The notes: generated by a model not told the origin, from the sequence alone. DNA of 64,000 bases from Bacillus salipaludis (GCF_004358205.1 NZ_SMYO01000006.1:248001-312000); one strand, 5' to 3'; counted from the first letter of the stretch, positions 1 through 8,505 are shown. Made by a program: numbers and translations.

Positions 1-272
1 CTAATCGTACAAAAACGCATGCAACTGACTTAGCAGCTTCAGCGATGAAGCATTTGACTGGTAAACCAACTCCTGAGGCAATGGCTGAAATGAAACAGCA
101 AATTGCTATGAAAGCGATGCTTGAAGGAATTAATGATTCTTTCTTAGTGTCGGTTGGAATTGCTAGTATTGCGCTAATTCTTGCTTTCTTTATTAAAAGG
201 GTTAAACCAGCAGGTAACCCGCATGGGGGAACAGCAGATAAAAAGGTTGTTACGAAATTAGCTGAAAATTAA
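1..272 (+). CDS. MFS drug-efflux transporter, C-terminal end (partial)
   Basis: The reading frame is open from the left edge (codons in phase with position 3) to a TAA at 270-272, so only the last 90 or so residues are visible. It shows a cytoplasmic or loop segment followed by one hydrophobic helix (SFLVSVGIASIALILAFFIKR) and a short basic tail. This matches the last membrane helix and tail of 14-helix DHA2 (EmrB/QacA-type) proton-driven exporters in layout. Family assignment rests on this tail only, so the substrate cannot be guessed. An internal ATG at 45 is not the start. A terminator follows directly. Confidence 0.6.
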   Translation, partial: NRTKTHATDLAASAMKHLTGKPTPEAMAEMKQQIAMKAMLEGINDSFLVSVGIASIALILAFFIKRVKPAGNPHGGTADKKVVTKLAEN

Positions 273-280
273 TGAGAAGG

Positions 281-327
281 AAAACAGGGGATAGCGAGAT
301 TAAATCGTTGTTCCCTGTTTTGTTATT
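281..327 (+). terminator. Rho-independent terminator of the MFS gene
   Basis: Arms AAAACAGGG and CCCTGTTTT enclose a roughly 20-nt loop and run into a T-rich stretch (TTTTGTTATTTTA). It lies 8 bases after the stop codon. Confidence 0.75.
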
Positions 328-396
328 TTAAAAGTTGCTATCAAACGATGATTATTGGGATAATATAGTACAGTTAATAGAATTAGGAGGAATACG

Positions 397-852
397 ATGG
401 CAAATCAACAACTTTTAGAAGATGCTTATATTGAACGCTGTGATAAGGAAACAGAAGAACTGATTGCTAAAGAAACATTTTCGTTTCTAACCCAGCCCCT
501 TGATTACTTAAAAAAACATAAGAAGGAATTTTTATTCTTAGAGTCTAAACAATTTGATGCTATTCATGTCGATGCTGTTTCTTTAGAAGTAGATGATGTT
601 TTTGGTACATATGATGTAATGTTAGGCCTTAGGTTTCAAAAGAAATTCGGTAATGTGTTAAAAGAGGAACTAAATCAAAATTTAAAAGGCAGTGAGGCTA
701 AATTTGATTTATTGTTCAGCAATGAGGACGGGCTGTGGGATTTAAATTTTGCTTTGAATTATGTAGAGGGATTTAGAGAAGATTTATCCATTGGAGAAGC
801 TTTTGAGCTTATTCATCAATTTTTAGTAAAATTGGTTGAAAAAATCAAGTAA
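397..852 (+). CDS. Conserved hypothetical protein, 151 aa
   Basis: ATG start behind a clear AGGAGG (386-391). The product is acidic, soluble, without signal peptide or membrane segment. The C-terminal half carries the phrase FDLLFSNEDGLWDLNFALNY and then a helical end. I do not recognise a catalytic motif. Small Bacillaceae proteins of this look have been labelled branched-chain aminotransferase in databases, but nothing here resembles a PLP enzyme and I would not carry that name over. It stands alone, flanked by the MFS terminator and a BtuF-like gene 48 bases downstream, so the two could be co-transcribed. Confidence 0.75.
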   Translation: MANQQLLEDAYIERCDKETEELIAKETFSFLTQPLDYLKKHKKEFLFLESKQFDAIHVDAVSLEVDDVFGTYDVMLGLRFQKKFGNVLKEELNQNLKGSEAKFDLLFSNEDGLWDLNFALNYVEGFREDLSIGEAFELIHQFLVKLVEKIK

Positions 853-900
853 GCGTCTGATTTTGATCTTAAATTTATAGAAACATTGAGAGGTGAGACC

Positions 901-1668
901 GTGCGAGTTATATCTATATGCCCCAGTAACACAGAATTGATGGAATTTCTAGGATTAACACATCTTCTGGTGGGAGTTGATGATTTTTCTGATTGGCCGG
1001 CTCAGGTTGCAAATCTTCCAAGATTAGGTCCGGATTTATCGATTAACATGGATTTGGTCGAAGAGTTGAAACCAGATATGGTTTTAGCTTCTTTAAGTGT
1101 GCCTGGGATGGAAAAAAACGTGGAAGCACTTGTTGAAAGAGGAATCCCCCATCTTGTGTTAAATCCGCAGTCCCTATCTGACATTGAAGAAGATTTGATC
1201 AAAACGGCAGAGGTTCTGCAAAATCGAGAACGCGGAATCGAGGCAGCTAAGGAATTTCGGTCCAGAATAGAAAAGGTAAAAGAAAGGGGGAAGACGATTC
1301 AAGATCGGCCAGCGCTTTATTGGGAATGGTGGCCGAAACCGATTTTTACCCCGGGAAAAATCAATTGGCTGACCGAGATTTCAGAAATAGCGGGAGGAAG
1401 AAACATTTTTGCAGATGTTGAACTTGCTAGCATTCAGACTGATTGGGAGGATGTTTTATCTCGAAAGCCTGATTTTATTTGTCTAGCTTGGGTCGGCGTT
1501 CAAAAAGCGAAGGTTCAAAAAAATGTGGTTACGAAGCGTCCAAGCTTTGAAAAGCTAGATTATAAGAATGAAAGCCAAATTCTGATTTTGGAAGAAGAAT
1601 TGTACTGCCGACCATCACCTCGATTAGTGGAGGGCCTTGAAAAACTTTATAAAATCATTCATCCATAA
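901..1668 (+). CDS. BtuF-like cobalamin/iron-chelate binding-protein family member without signal peptide
   Basis: 255-aa periplasmic-binding-protein (PF01497-type) fold: an N-terminal VRVISICPSNTEL strand, GPDLSINMDLVEELKPDMVLA, and a late PSPRLVEGLEKL segment are typical of BtuF/FhuD-like proteins. GTG at 901 is preferred because GAGGTGAG (889-896) sits at proper distance; a TTG at 886 would overlap that site. The protein begins directly with the first beta strand, so there is no signal peptide or lipobox and it should be cytoplasmic. No ABC permease or ATPase gene is adjacent. The role is therefore unclear: a cytosolic tetrapyrrole or corrinoid binder is one reading. Confidence 0.75.
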   Translation: MRVISICPSNTELMEFLGLTHLLVGVDDFSDWPAQVANLPRLGPDLSINMDLVEELKPDMVLASLSVPGMEKNVEALVERGIPHLVLNPQSLSDIEEDLIKTAEVLQNRERGIEAAKEFRSRIEKVKERGKTIQDRPALYWEWWPKPIFTPGKINWLTEISEIAGGRNIFADVELASIQTDWEDVLSRKPDFICLAWVGVQKAKVQKNVVTKRPSFEKLDYKNESQILILEEELYCRPSPRLVEGLEKLYKIIHP

Positions 1669-1674
1669 TAAAAT

Positions 1675-1708
1675 GTCTTTGCGAAAATAAAATCGCAAAG
1701 ACTTTTTT
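1675..1708. terminator. Bidirectional terminator between convergent genes
   Basis: Perfect 10-bp stem GTCTTTGCGA/TCGCAAAGAC with an 8-nt A-rich loop, T6 on the plus side and A-rich bases on the other. It serves the BtuF-like gene and the convergent minus-strand gene. Confidence 0.85.
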
Positions 1709-1709
1709 C

Positions 1710-2009
1710 TTAACTTAGGTCTTCATCCTGTATAGCAAAAGGAGACCCCGAAGAGGTATGTTGGTTTACCCAGCCAAGAGACATCTCGGAAACAGCCGCC
1801 CAATTTGGGATTTCATTACTATGCTGTTCAACCCAGCTCATGCAGAACTGTGGATCGATATTGTATTCTAGGCATTGGGATAAAAACGATTGAATGGTTG
1901 TTTCGGTACAGTTTTGCCATGAACCGCATGTATTAAGCCAAACATTTTCCATTTTCGTTTGTAAAGAAAGCTCATTTATAAAATTACTGAATTGATTTTC
2001 GTAAGTCAT
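1710..2009 (-). CDS. Hypothetical protein, 99 aa
   Basis: Start chosen at ATG 2009 because AGGAGGTC lies six bases before it; an upstream in-frame ATG at 2027 has no such site. The product begins MTYENQF and is rich in Trp, Asn, Gln and Ser with three Cys (NTCGSWQNCTE and QFCMSW). It has no membrane segment or signal peptide. I do not recognise the family. It is monocistronic, convergent with the BtuF-like gene and sharing its terminator. Confidence 0.65.
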   Translation of the reverse strand: MTYENQFSNFINELSLQTKMENVWLNTCGSWQNCTETTIQSFLSQCLEYNIDPQFCMSWVEQHSNEIPNWAAVSEMSLGWVNQHTSSGSPFAIQDEDLS

Positions 2010-2177
2010 GTTAGACCTCCTTGTCATAAATTTCGTATTTTCTCACAAAGATACTTCATAAGTATGTCCAAGGAAAATTGAAAAAATTACTGTCCACTCT
2101 TATTTATATTCAAAAGGAAAATGGATGGCGATTCAAAATTGAAAGTAAAAAGTAATGACATTGATTAATAACGAAAA

Positions 2178-2216
2178 AGCACATGGGTTTAAATCACCTA
2201 TGTGCCTCTTTTTATG
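2178..2216 (+). terminator. Orphan terminator-like hairpin
   Basis: Arms GCACATGGGT and ACCTATGTGC (one G-T pair) with a 7-nt loop, followed by CTCTTTTTATG. No annotated plus-strand gene ends here. The stretch upstream (2028-2170) holds only a 15-codon ORF from ATG 2121, so the hairpin could end a small transcript or be a relic. Confidence 0.45.
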
Positions 2217-2276
2217 TTTATTTTTTAAATTGTGATATTATTCTACATAAAAGTGATAGGGAAAGGATGAAATAAA

Positions 2277-2789
2277 TTGTCATTAGAAAGTGTGAAGACT
2301 CATTTTAAACAATGGAATCGCGAGCAAGATATTATGGAATTCGAAACCTCTAGCGCAACAGTAGAATTGGCCGCAGAAGCCATTGGTGTAATTCCCGCTC
2401 GAATTGCGAAGTCATTATCCTTTAGGGGTGAAGAGGGAAAAGCTATTTTAATCGTCGCCGCAGGAGACGCAAAAATTGATAATAAAAAATTTCGCCAAAC
2501 ATTTGGCTTCAAAGCACGGATGTTAAATCCCGACGAAGTGCTTGAACAAACGGGACATGCGATTGGCGGGGTATGCCCTTTTGGATTAGCAAAGGATTTG
2601 GATGTGTTCCTGGATGTTTCTATGAAACGGTTTGATACCTTGTTTCCGGCTTGCGGCAGTACCAACTCTGCAATCGAATTGACCCTCGAAGAATTATCCC
2701 AATATTCCTTTGCGAAGGACTGGGTAGACGTTTGTAAAGGATGGCAGGGAGCAGAACTCGAAGAAAAAGTTATTCAACATCATAAATAA
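2277..2789 (+). CDS. YbaK/EbsC-family aminoacyl-tRNA deacylase-like protein
   Basis: 170-aa protein of the YbaK/ProX editing-domain family (PF04073-type), which hydrolyses mischarged tRNAs such as Cys-tRNA(Pro) or Ala-tRNA(Pro). Visible family marks are the conserved Lys in IAKSLSFRG, the AAGDAKIDNKKF strand, the GGVCPFGL loop and the FPACGSTNSAIELT segment near the C-terminus. TTG start at 2277 with GAAAGGATG upstream. Free-standing, monocistronic, with its own terminator. Which mischarged tRNA is cleared cannot be told from sequence. Confidence 0.85.
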   Translation: MSLESVKTHFKQWNREQDIMEFETSSATVELAAEAIGVIPARIAKSLSFRGEEGKAILIVAAGDAKIDNKKFRQTFGFKARMLNPDEVLEQTGHAIGGVCPFGLAKDLDVFLDVSMKRFDTLFPACGSTNSAIELTLEELSQYSFAKDWVDVCKGWQGAELEEKVIQHHK

Positions 2790-2794
2790 GCAGT

Positions 2795-2836
2795 AAAAAT
2801 AAGCAGTCGTTTTTCAAACGACTGCTTATTTTTATG
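2795..2836 (+). terminator. Terminator of the YbaK-like gene
   Basis: Long near-perfect stem AAAAATAAGCAGTCGTTT with AAACGACTGCTTATTTTT and a 2-4 nt loop. The A/T ends make it potentially bidirectional. Confidence 0.85.
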
Positions 2837-2906
2837 CGGATTTTGTAAATCTTCTGATAACAAAGGGAATCTATTATTTTTGTACTATAATAGAAAGGTA
2901 ATCTCA

Positions 2907-3542
2907 ATGCTTATTCGAGAAAGTTGGCTTGTGATGAAATCAAAGTTAAAATTATTAATTGTATTATTTTGGATCTTTTTTAAAATCGCCCCTGTAACGT
3001 TTGGCGGTGGTTATGCGATGATCCCATTAATTGAACGGCAATTTGTTCATAAAAAACAATGGCTGAACATGAAAGATGTTTCCGATATATTTGCCTTATC
3101 CGGGACAGCGCCGGGGGCGATTGCTGTGAATTGTGCCACTTTTATTGCTTATCGGTTTGGAGGTGTTTTGGGCGCCATTGCAGCTTTGGCAGGTGTTCTA
3201 TTTCCAACCGTTATAATTGTATGTTTTCTCAGCATATTTTTTATTCTATTTAAGGATAATTCATATTTTGAGTCAGCTTTCCTTGGGATTCGTGCTGCTG
3301 TGGTTGCTTTAATCCTTTATGCGGCTATCGAAATATCAAAAACAGCTTTATTGGATAAATCAACCTTTATCCTCTGTGCAGGCATGGTTGTGATGATGCT
3401 TGTTTTTCATTTACACCCCATTATCGCGATTTTTTTAGGAGCATTATTCGGAATTATGATCGTCAAAGTGAAAAAATGGTTAGGAATCGCGGTTCGATTA
3501 GAAAAAATACAGGAACCTCAAAAGGGTAAAAGAGCAGGGTAG
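2907..3542 (+). CDS. Chromate transporter, short-chain ChrA-type subunit 1
   Basis: Single-CHR-domain membrane protein of about 211 aa, half the size of a classical ChrA. The family signature FGGGYAMIPLIERQF occurs near residue 30-45, followed by LSGTAPGAIAVNCATFIAYRFGG and several hydrophobic helices. ATG 2907 is chosen over TTG 2880 because GAAAGG lies before it. The next gene encodes a second CHR half 11 bases downstream; in Bacillus subtilis such pairs (ywrB/ywrA) act together, so the functional unit is probably a heterodimer exporting chromate or a related oxyanion. True substrate unproven here. Confidence 0.85.
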   Translation: MLIRESWLVMKSKLKLLIVLFWIFFKIAPVTFGGGYAMIPLIERQFVHKKQWLNMKDVSDIFALSGTAPGAIAVNCATFIAYRFGGVLGAIAALAGVLFPTVIIVCFLSIFFILFKDNSYFESAFLGIRAAVVALILYAAIEISKTALLDKSTFILCAGMVVMMLVFHLHPIIAIFLGALFGIMIVKVKKWLGIAVRLEKIQEPQKGKRAG

Positions 3543-3553
3543 GAGGGAAAGGT

Positions 3554-4093
3554 GTGTTACTGCAATTATTTTTATTATTTTTCTTGATCGGTGCCGTTTC
3601 TTTTGGGGGCGGATATGCGATGATCCCCCTTATCGAACGGGAAGTGACACAGCGTAACTGGCTGACTACCTCTGAATTTACCGATTTTGTTGGTTTATCC
3701 GGTGTGGCTCCCGGTTCTATTGCCTCAAATAGTGCGACTACCGTAGGGTATCATATAGGAGGGATTTACGGTGCGCTGATTTCTTCTCTGGCGATTACCC
3801 TACCTTCGCTAATTTTCATTCTCGTGATGGCTAAAAATTATGAAAAAGTGAAAGATCATCAACTTATTACTTCAGCCTTTTATGGACTGCGTCCGATTGT
3901 TACTAGTTTGATTATCTATGCAGCCATCAATTTTGCGCTGTCAAATGGGGTTGTTGCCTTTGATTTTTCAACAAAGATGGTGGGGATGTTCATCATTTTT
4001 GCGGTATCCTTTTGTTCTCTCCTATCTTTAAAACTCCATCCGACGATCGTGATTATCATGTCAGGTATCCTCGGAGTGTTCGTATTTAGATAA
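3554..4093 (+). CDS. Chromate transporter, short-chain ChrA-type subunit 2
   Basis: 179-aa paralogue of the preceding protein. It carries the same FGGGYAMIPLIERE signature and LSGVAPGSIASNSATTVGYHIGG, with about five hydrophobic segments. GTG start at 3554 follows a strong AGGAGGGAAAGG. The two halves probably arose by duplication and pair in the membrane with opposite topology, as described for short-chain CHR pairs. The ORF stops 21 bases before the helicase gene, so all three may share a transcript. Confidence 0.85.
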   Translation: MLLQLFLLFFLIGAVSFGGGYAMIPLIEREVTQRNWLTTSEFTDFVGLSGVAPGSIASNSATTVGYHIGGIYGALISSLAITLPSLIFILVMAKNYEKVKDHQLITSAFYGLRPIVTSLIIYAAINFALSNGVVAFDFSTKMVGMFIIFAVSFCSLLSLKLHPTIVIIMSGILGVFVFR

Positions 4094-4114
4094 TATTTTA
4101 TAAGGAAGGATTTA

Positions 4115-6358
4115 ATGAATTCAATCATTACATTAATAAAAGAATGGCAGCACGCACTGCAGAATGAAATCAATTATTTAAAAAAATTTGGCAGTAATAA
4201 GCATATTGTTTCAAATGGTCGTTTTTTAACAAATGACCATTCGTTTACCTATTATTTTGATACCGCAGCCCCTTTAAAAATTCCGGTCGGGTCTACGATA
4301 AGACTCGAGTGGGGCGGTCTAAAACAAAACGGGCGGATTTTATCATCAGAGGGCAGAGGAATCATCATCGCCTTAGAGCAATCATGGGGAGATTTGATTC
4401 CGGAGGCTTTTTTATTTCATGATCCGTGGGAATTATTGGAACATCTTATTCAACGCTTAGATGAGATAAAAAAAAGCAAGCAAAAACGACTTAGAGTAAG
4501 GAGGTTAATGGACCCTTCCATGCCTGCCAAGCATCCTCTCGATAAAATTAAAAGCAATATCCACGAATTGGTATTACGGTCAAAATACAATCCTGTCACA
4601 TTTGTCTGGGGACCGCCTGGAACAGGGAAAACCTACACGCTTGCTAGGGTGGCAGCAAATAAATATTTTCAGAAAAAAAGAGTCCTGATCCTTTCTCATA
4701 GCAATCAAGCTGTAAATGTATTAATTAGTGAAATTTCTCATTTTATCAACAAAAAGCAGCGTTTTCAGGAGGGAGAGGTCCTTCGTTACGGATTTCATTC
4801 CGGTGAAGGTCTGCCTAGTGGAGAAGCACTGACCACCAGCCAGTTAATTGAAAAGCAGGATCCGGGACTTGCCGAAAATAAAAACATCTTATTGGAAGAA
4901 CGAAGGATGTTGAAACAAGATTTAGCTCGATCCTTTAGCAAAAGGGATTCCAATCAGCTTTTAGAGCTTGAAACCAAGATTGCCAAGGTTTTAGAGAAGA
5001 TTCGCCAAAAAGAATTGCAGTTTGTCAAGGATGCACTGATTGTCGGCACAACACTTGCGAAAGCCGCTAGTGATGCTTCAATTTATGAAAAGGATTTTGA
5101 TGTGGTCATTTTGGACGAGGCAAGTATGGCATATGTTCCACAAGCTGCTTTTGCTGCAACCCTCGGTAAACGAGTCATAATTTGCGGGGATTTTAAACAA
5201 TTGCCGCCGATTGCTTCAAGCCGTGATGCGTTAGTGGCAAAATGGCTGAGGGAGGATGTGTTTCACCGCGCCGGTGTTGTGGATTGGGTGAATAAAGGGG
5301 AACTCCACCCTCATTTATTTTTATTAAAGGAACAAAGAAGAATGCATCCGGAAATTTCTGCGTTCACAAATTGCTATATTTATCAGTCGCTGGTTGGGGA
5401 CCATATGAGCGTTCAGGACAGCCGTAACCAAATCGTTGAAAAAGCACCGTTCCCGAAAAAAGCATCTATCCTGTTAGACACAAGTTATACGGGAGCCTAT
5501 TGTATGACGGAGCGGACCTCCAATTCGCGCATGAATGTTTGGCAGCTTTTGCTCTCCTTCCAATTGATTCACGAATCCTATTTAGCTGGGACAAAATCAA
5601 TTGGTTATGTGACTCCTTATCGTGCTCAGGCAAATTTAATGGAACTTTTACTGAATGATTTGTTTCAAAATGAACGGATGGCTGCTGATATAATCGCTGC
5701 TACCGTCCATCGGTTTCAAGGAAGCGAGCGGGATGTAATGGTGTTTGACACTGTTGACGGCTGGCCTCTGGAGCGGGCTGGAATGCTGTTAACTGGCAAG
5801 GATAGTGAACGCCTCATCAATGTTGCGATTACAAGGACAAAAGGGAAATTCATCCATGTCAGTAATCAGACCTTTATCTGCCAACATGTTTATCAGGGAA
5901 AAACCTTAAGGCAGCTTGTCGACTATCAGAGGAAACAAAATCAAACGGTGACGCAAAAAGAAATTGGGAATTGGATTCAACATCAGCTTCCCCGATTGCA
6001 GTGGGTACATGCATTAAAACTGGAGAAGATTTTCCGGGATCTTGATAGAACAAAAAGCTCGATTGTATTATCGCTACCGGATCATACCGTTCTTCCTGAA
6101 CATTGGCAGAAAAAATTAATGAACCGCAATAAACATGTGCAATTGACGATTCTTTCTTCCAGGCAATGGACAAACCTTCAGCCAAATGAATGGATTTCGA
6201 ACCGTCCAACCTTCCCGTTTGTGATTTTGGACGAACGTATTTTATGGCTAGGAGTACCATTTGAAGGAGCAATTGAGGCTCGACCGCCTTTTGTTGCTGC
6301 AAGAGTTGATTCCGACAAATTAGTAAATTATTTACTAGATCAATTTCAAATACATTAG
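4115..6358 (+). CDS. Superfamily 1 (Upf1/AAA_11-AAA_12-like) helicase with C-terminal PLD-like domain
   Basis: 747 aa. Walker A GPPGTGKT at residues 166-173 and Walker B VVILDEAS at 330-337, followed by QAAFAATLGKRVIICGDFKQLPP and QRRMHPEI motifs. Later GYVTPYRAQANL, AATVHRFQGSERD and NVAITRTKGK are the typical SF1B motifs IV-VI. After about residue 620 a separate domain ends with FVILDERILWLGVP, like a degenerate phospholipase-D-type module found in related bacterial proteins. It should be a cytoplasmic nucleic-acid translocase; its biological job is unknown. It lies 21 bases behind the chromate transporter pair. Confidence 0.8.
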   Translation: MNSIITLIKEWQHALQNEINYLKKFGSNKHIVSNGRFLTNDHSFTYYFDTAAPLKIPVGSTIRLEWGGLKQNGRILSSEGRGIIIALEQSWGDLIPEAFLFHDPWELLEHLIQRLDEIKKSKQKRLRVRRLMDPSMPAKHPLDKIKSNIHELVLRSKYNPVTFVWGPPGTGKTYTLARVAANKYFQKKRVLILSHSNQAVNVLISEISHFINKKQRFQEGEVLRYGFHSGEGLPSGEALTTSQLIEKQDPGLAENKNILLEERRMLKQDLARSFSKRDSNQLLELETKIAKVLEKIRQKELQFVKDALIVGTTLAKAASDASIYEKDFDVVILDEASMAYVPQAAFAATLGKRVIICGDFKQLPPIASSRDALVAKWLREDVFHRAGVVDWVNKGELHPHLFLLKEQRRMHPEISAFTNCYIYQSLVGDHMSVQDSRNQIVEKAPFPKKASILLDTSYTGAYCMTERTSNSRMNVWQLLLSFQLIHESYLAGTKSIGYVTPYRAQANLMELLLNDLFQNERMAADIIAATVHRFQGSERDVMVFDTVDGWPLERAGMLLTGKDSERLINVAITRTKGKFIHVSNQTFICQHVYQGKTLRQLVDYQRKQNQTVTQKEIGNWIQHQLPRLQWVHALKLEKIFRDLDRTKSSIVLSLPDHTVLPEHWQKKLMNRNKHVQLTILSSRQWTNLQPNEWISNRPTFPFVILDERILWLGVPFEGAIEARPPFVAARVDSDKLVNYLLDQFQIH

Positions 6359-6400
6359 TAGAAATAAAAAAGTTTTTTAAGAAAGTGCTCTTAAGTGAAA

Positions 6401-6646
6401 GCTGTGTTAAAGGACAATGTTGATTTTTGAACAACGTTGATTGGAGCGGAAGGCGTGAAGACTCCTCGAAAATGCTAACGCATTTTCTTCGTGCGTGGGC
6501 GGATTCGAGGATGCAATTCAATGTCCTGTGGGAGTACGGGGCAGGGGAAGACCCCGCAGAAGCGTAGCGACGAGGAGGCTCCCCGGACCGCCCACGAACC
6601 GCACGCGCCTGGAGCGGAAATCAACAACTAGGTTTAACCCAAGCCT
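6401..6646. repeat. MITE-like dispersed repeat, copy A (with internal insertion)
   Basis: About 246 bp starting AGCTGTGTTAAAGGACAATG and ending in GGTTTAACCCAAGCCT, so the ends are imperfect inverted repeats. It shares nearly all its length with 26041-26225, including GTTGATTGGAGCGGAAGG, the GAAGACTCC box, GACCCCGCAG, GCGTAGCGACGAGGAGGCT and GAGCGGAAATCAACAACTA. Copy A carries about 63 extra bases holding a small hairpin (GAAAATGC/GCATTTTC) after GACTCC. GC is clearly higher than the surroundings. The core is a familiar Bacillaceae intergenic repeat; the 60-codon ORF through it is not a gene. Confidence 0.8.
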
Positions 6647-6917
6647 AAATGAAAAGAGCGCTTTTTATATATTTTAGATAGTGTCGAAAGATTTATTGCC
6701 CAAAAGTAGACATTTATAAAAGTATTCGTGGTATTTTTACAAATTTTTTAATTTCATTATGATAAATTGATAAAGTATCCATAAAAGGTACAAGATTGAT
6801 ACCCTCACAAATTCTGTTTTTCAATTCTAACCCTACACATTTAACATCATTTACTATTTTTTCATTCAATTGAGTCAGAAAATTCATTTTACATATTGGC
6901 TAATAAAAGGCTTACAT

Positions 6918-6965
6918 TATTTTACAGATTGTGTAATGAAATGCCTTTCTAGTGTCTGTAAAATA
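6918..6965. promoter_or_regulatory. 11-bp perfect inverted repeat upstream of preT, candidate operator
   Basis: TATTTTACAGA at 6918-6928 and its exact reverse complement TCTGTAAAATA at 6955-6965, separated by 26 bases. The position, 137-184 bases before preT, suits an activator or repressor site. The natural candidate is the PucR-type regulator encoded at 11606. The assignment is inference. Confidence 0.45.
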
Positions 6966-7045
6966 GAATGAGATGCAGAATTTTCTGTAATATTTTTTAA
7001 AAAAGGAGGCTAAACTTTTCAAATCTAGTAAACCAATCATTATTT

Positions 7046-7060
7046 TGTAAAGCGCTTACA
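7046..7060. promoter_or_regulatory. cre-like (CcpA) site upstream of preT
   Basis: TGTAAAGCGCTTACA resembles the cre consensus but has one extra base between the half-sites. It lies 41 bases before the preT start, within or near the transcript start. It suggests carbon-catabolite control. Confidence 0.4.
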
Positions 7061-7101
7061 TTTTTACTAGAATCCTATTCATATATAAGGAGGGTTTCTC
7101 A

Positions 7102-8466
7102 TTGGCAAGTGAAAACATGCAGCGTATTTCCTTAACTAATCTTGAAAAGAACTTTCAAGAGGTTGAACCAGCCCTAACGAACCGTGAGGCGATTGAAGAG
7201 GCAAATCGATGTCTCTATTGTTATGATGCCCCTTGTATTAAGGCCTGTCCAACCGGAATTGATATCCCAACCTTTATAAAAAAAATTGCCTCTGGAAATT
7301 TGCTTGGATCAGCGAAAACGATTATGTCTTCCAACCCTGTCGGCGCCAGCTGTGCAAGAGTATGTCCTACAGAGGAGCTTTGTGAGGGTGCTTGTGTCTT
7401 AAATCATTCTACAAAGCCGATTATGATTGGAAACCTGCAAAGATATGCAACGGATTGGGCGATTCAAAATGAACAAACTCTCTTTCAGCCTGGTGAGTCT
7501 AACGGAAAGTCAGTTGCCATTATCGGCGGCGGTCCTGCGGGATTATCAGCTGCGAGGGAACTTGCCCGGTTTGGGTATGATGTAACGATTTTCGAAGCTG
7601 CAGAAAAAGCGGGCGGATTGAATACCTTTGGGATTGTCTCCTTCCGTTTACCACAATCGATTTCCTTCTGGGAAGTCCATCAAGTTGAAAAATTAAATGT
7701 GAAAATCAAGACGAATACGATGGTGGGCAGAGATGTATCACCTGAATATTTAAAGGAAAACTTTGATCTGATTGTTTTAGCAGCAGGGATGGCACATGTT
7801 CCGAACCTTGGTATTGAAGGAGAGGAACTAGATGGTGTGCATGATGCAATCGAATTTGTAAAGGCAACAAAGGGCGGACGGCTTGTAAATGACTTGATCG
7901 GAAAGCGTGTAGTTGTGATTGGGGCGGGGAATACGGCAATTGACGGTGCAACCTGTTCTGTTCGTTTAGGTGCCGAAAACGTCAAAATTCTTTACCGGAG
8001 AACGGAAGAGGAAATGAGCGCTTATGACTTTGAATATGAATTTGCAAAACAAGATGGTGTTGAGTTCCGCTGGTTAACGGCACCAAAGAGGATCCTTGGT
8101 GAAAATGGCAAGGTAACTGGTATTGAGTGCATAAAAATGAAGCTTGGTGAACCAGAAAAAGACGGTCGACGCAGCCCTGTTCCAATCGAGGGCTCAGAAT
8201 TTGTCCTTCCGGTTGATGCGGTGGTAAAAGCAATTGGACAAACAAGGCATTTATCCTTAATCGAGGCACTCGGACTGGAACATAAAGGCGGGGTCGTTCA
8301 AGTGAATCAGGAAACTTTCCAAACATCCGAACCGAATATTTTTGCCTGTGGTGATATTGTGTTCGGTAAAGGAAAAGGGGATGCGATGGTCGTTACTGCG
8401 GCTAAGCAGGGCAAACAGGTTGCTCACGCCATTCACAAACAATTAAATGTAGTAGGAACCGTTTAA
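7102..8466 (+). CDS. preT: NAD(P)-dependent dihydropyrimidine dehydrogenase, PreT (FAD/Fe-S) subunit
   Basis: 454 aa. An N-terminal Fe-S domain carries CLYCYDAPCIKACPTGID and CARVCPTEELCEGAC (eight Cys for two 4Fe-4S clusters). A GGGPAGLSAAREL FAD-binding loop follows, then a second nucleotide-binding loop VVVIGAGNTAID for NAD(P)H, and a final FACGDIVFG-KGDAMVVTAA FAD segment. It passes electrons from NAD(P)H to PreA to reduce uracil/thymine to the 5,6-dihydro base. TTG start at 7102 follows AAGGAGGG. PreA begins 39 bases later, and the hydantoinase follows, so the three form a catabolic operon. Confidence 0.92.
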   Translation: MASENMQRISLTNLEKNFQEVEPALTNREAIEEANRCLYCYDAPCIKACPTGIDIPTFIKKIASGNLLGSAKTIMSSNPVGASCARVCPTEELCEGACVLNHSTKPIMIGNLQRYATDWAIQNEQTLFQPGESNGKSVAIIGGGPAGLSAARELARFGYDVTIFEAAEKAGGLNTFGIVSFRLPQSISFWEVHQVEKLNVKIKTNTMVGRDVSPEYLKENFDLIVLAAGMAHVPNLGIEGEELDGVHDAIEFVKATKGGRLVNDLIGKRVVVIGAGNTAIDGATCSVRLGAENVKILYRRTEEEMSAYDFEYEFAKQDGVEFRWLTAPKRILGENGKVTGIECIKMKLGEPEKDGRRSPVPIEGSEFVLPVDAVVKAIGQTRHLSLIEALGLEHKGGVVQVNQETFQTSEPNIFACGDIVFGKGKGDAMVVTAAKQGKQVAHAIHKQLNVVGTV

Positions 8467-8505
8467 TAGATTGATATTATTTTGAAATAGAAGGGAGTAA
8501 AAAGG

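Larger units (their letters stand above)
6647..7101. other. AT-rich regulatory region upstream of preT
   Basis: 455 bases with no credible ORF. It holds an 11-bp inverted repeat (6918-6965), a cre-like site (7046-7060), and an unexplained AT-rich stretch with no clean sigma-A promoter. A stretch at 6986-7002 (TGTAATATTTTTTAAAA) resembles a TnrA box at most positions, but AT richness makes this weak. Confidence 0.5.

Noticed and set aside
2121..2168. 15-codon ORF before the orphan hairpin
   Set aside because: GGAAA before the ATG is a weak ribosome site and the product is too short to support without expression data.
6495..6677. 60-codon ORF upstream of preT
   Set aside because: It lies wholly within the MITE-like repeat; Arg/Pro-rich translation of a GC-rich palindrome, with no start context.
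6986..7002. TnrA box before preT
   Set aside because: The match rests on A/T positions and the last half-site lacks the C; not separable from AT-rich background.
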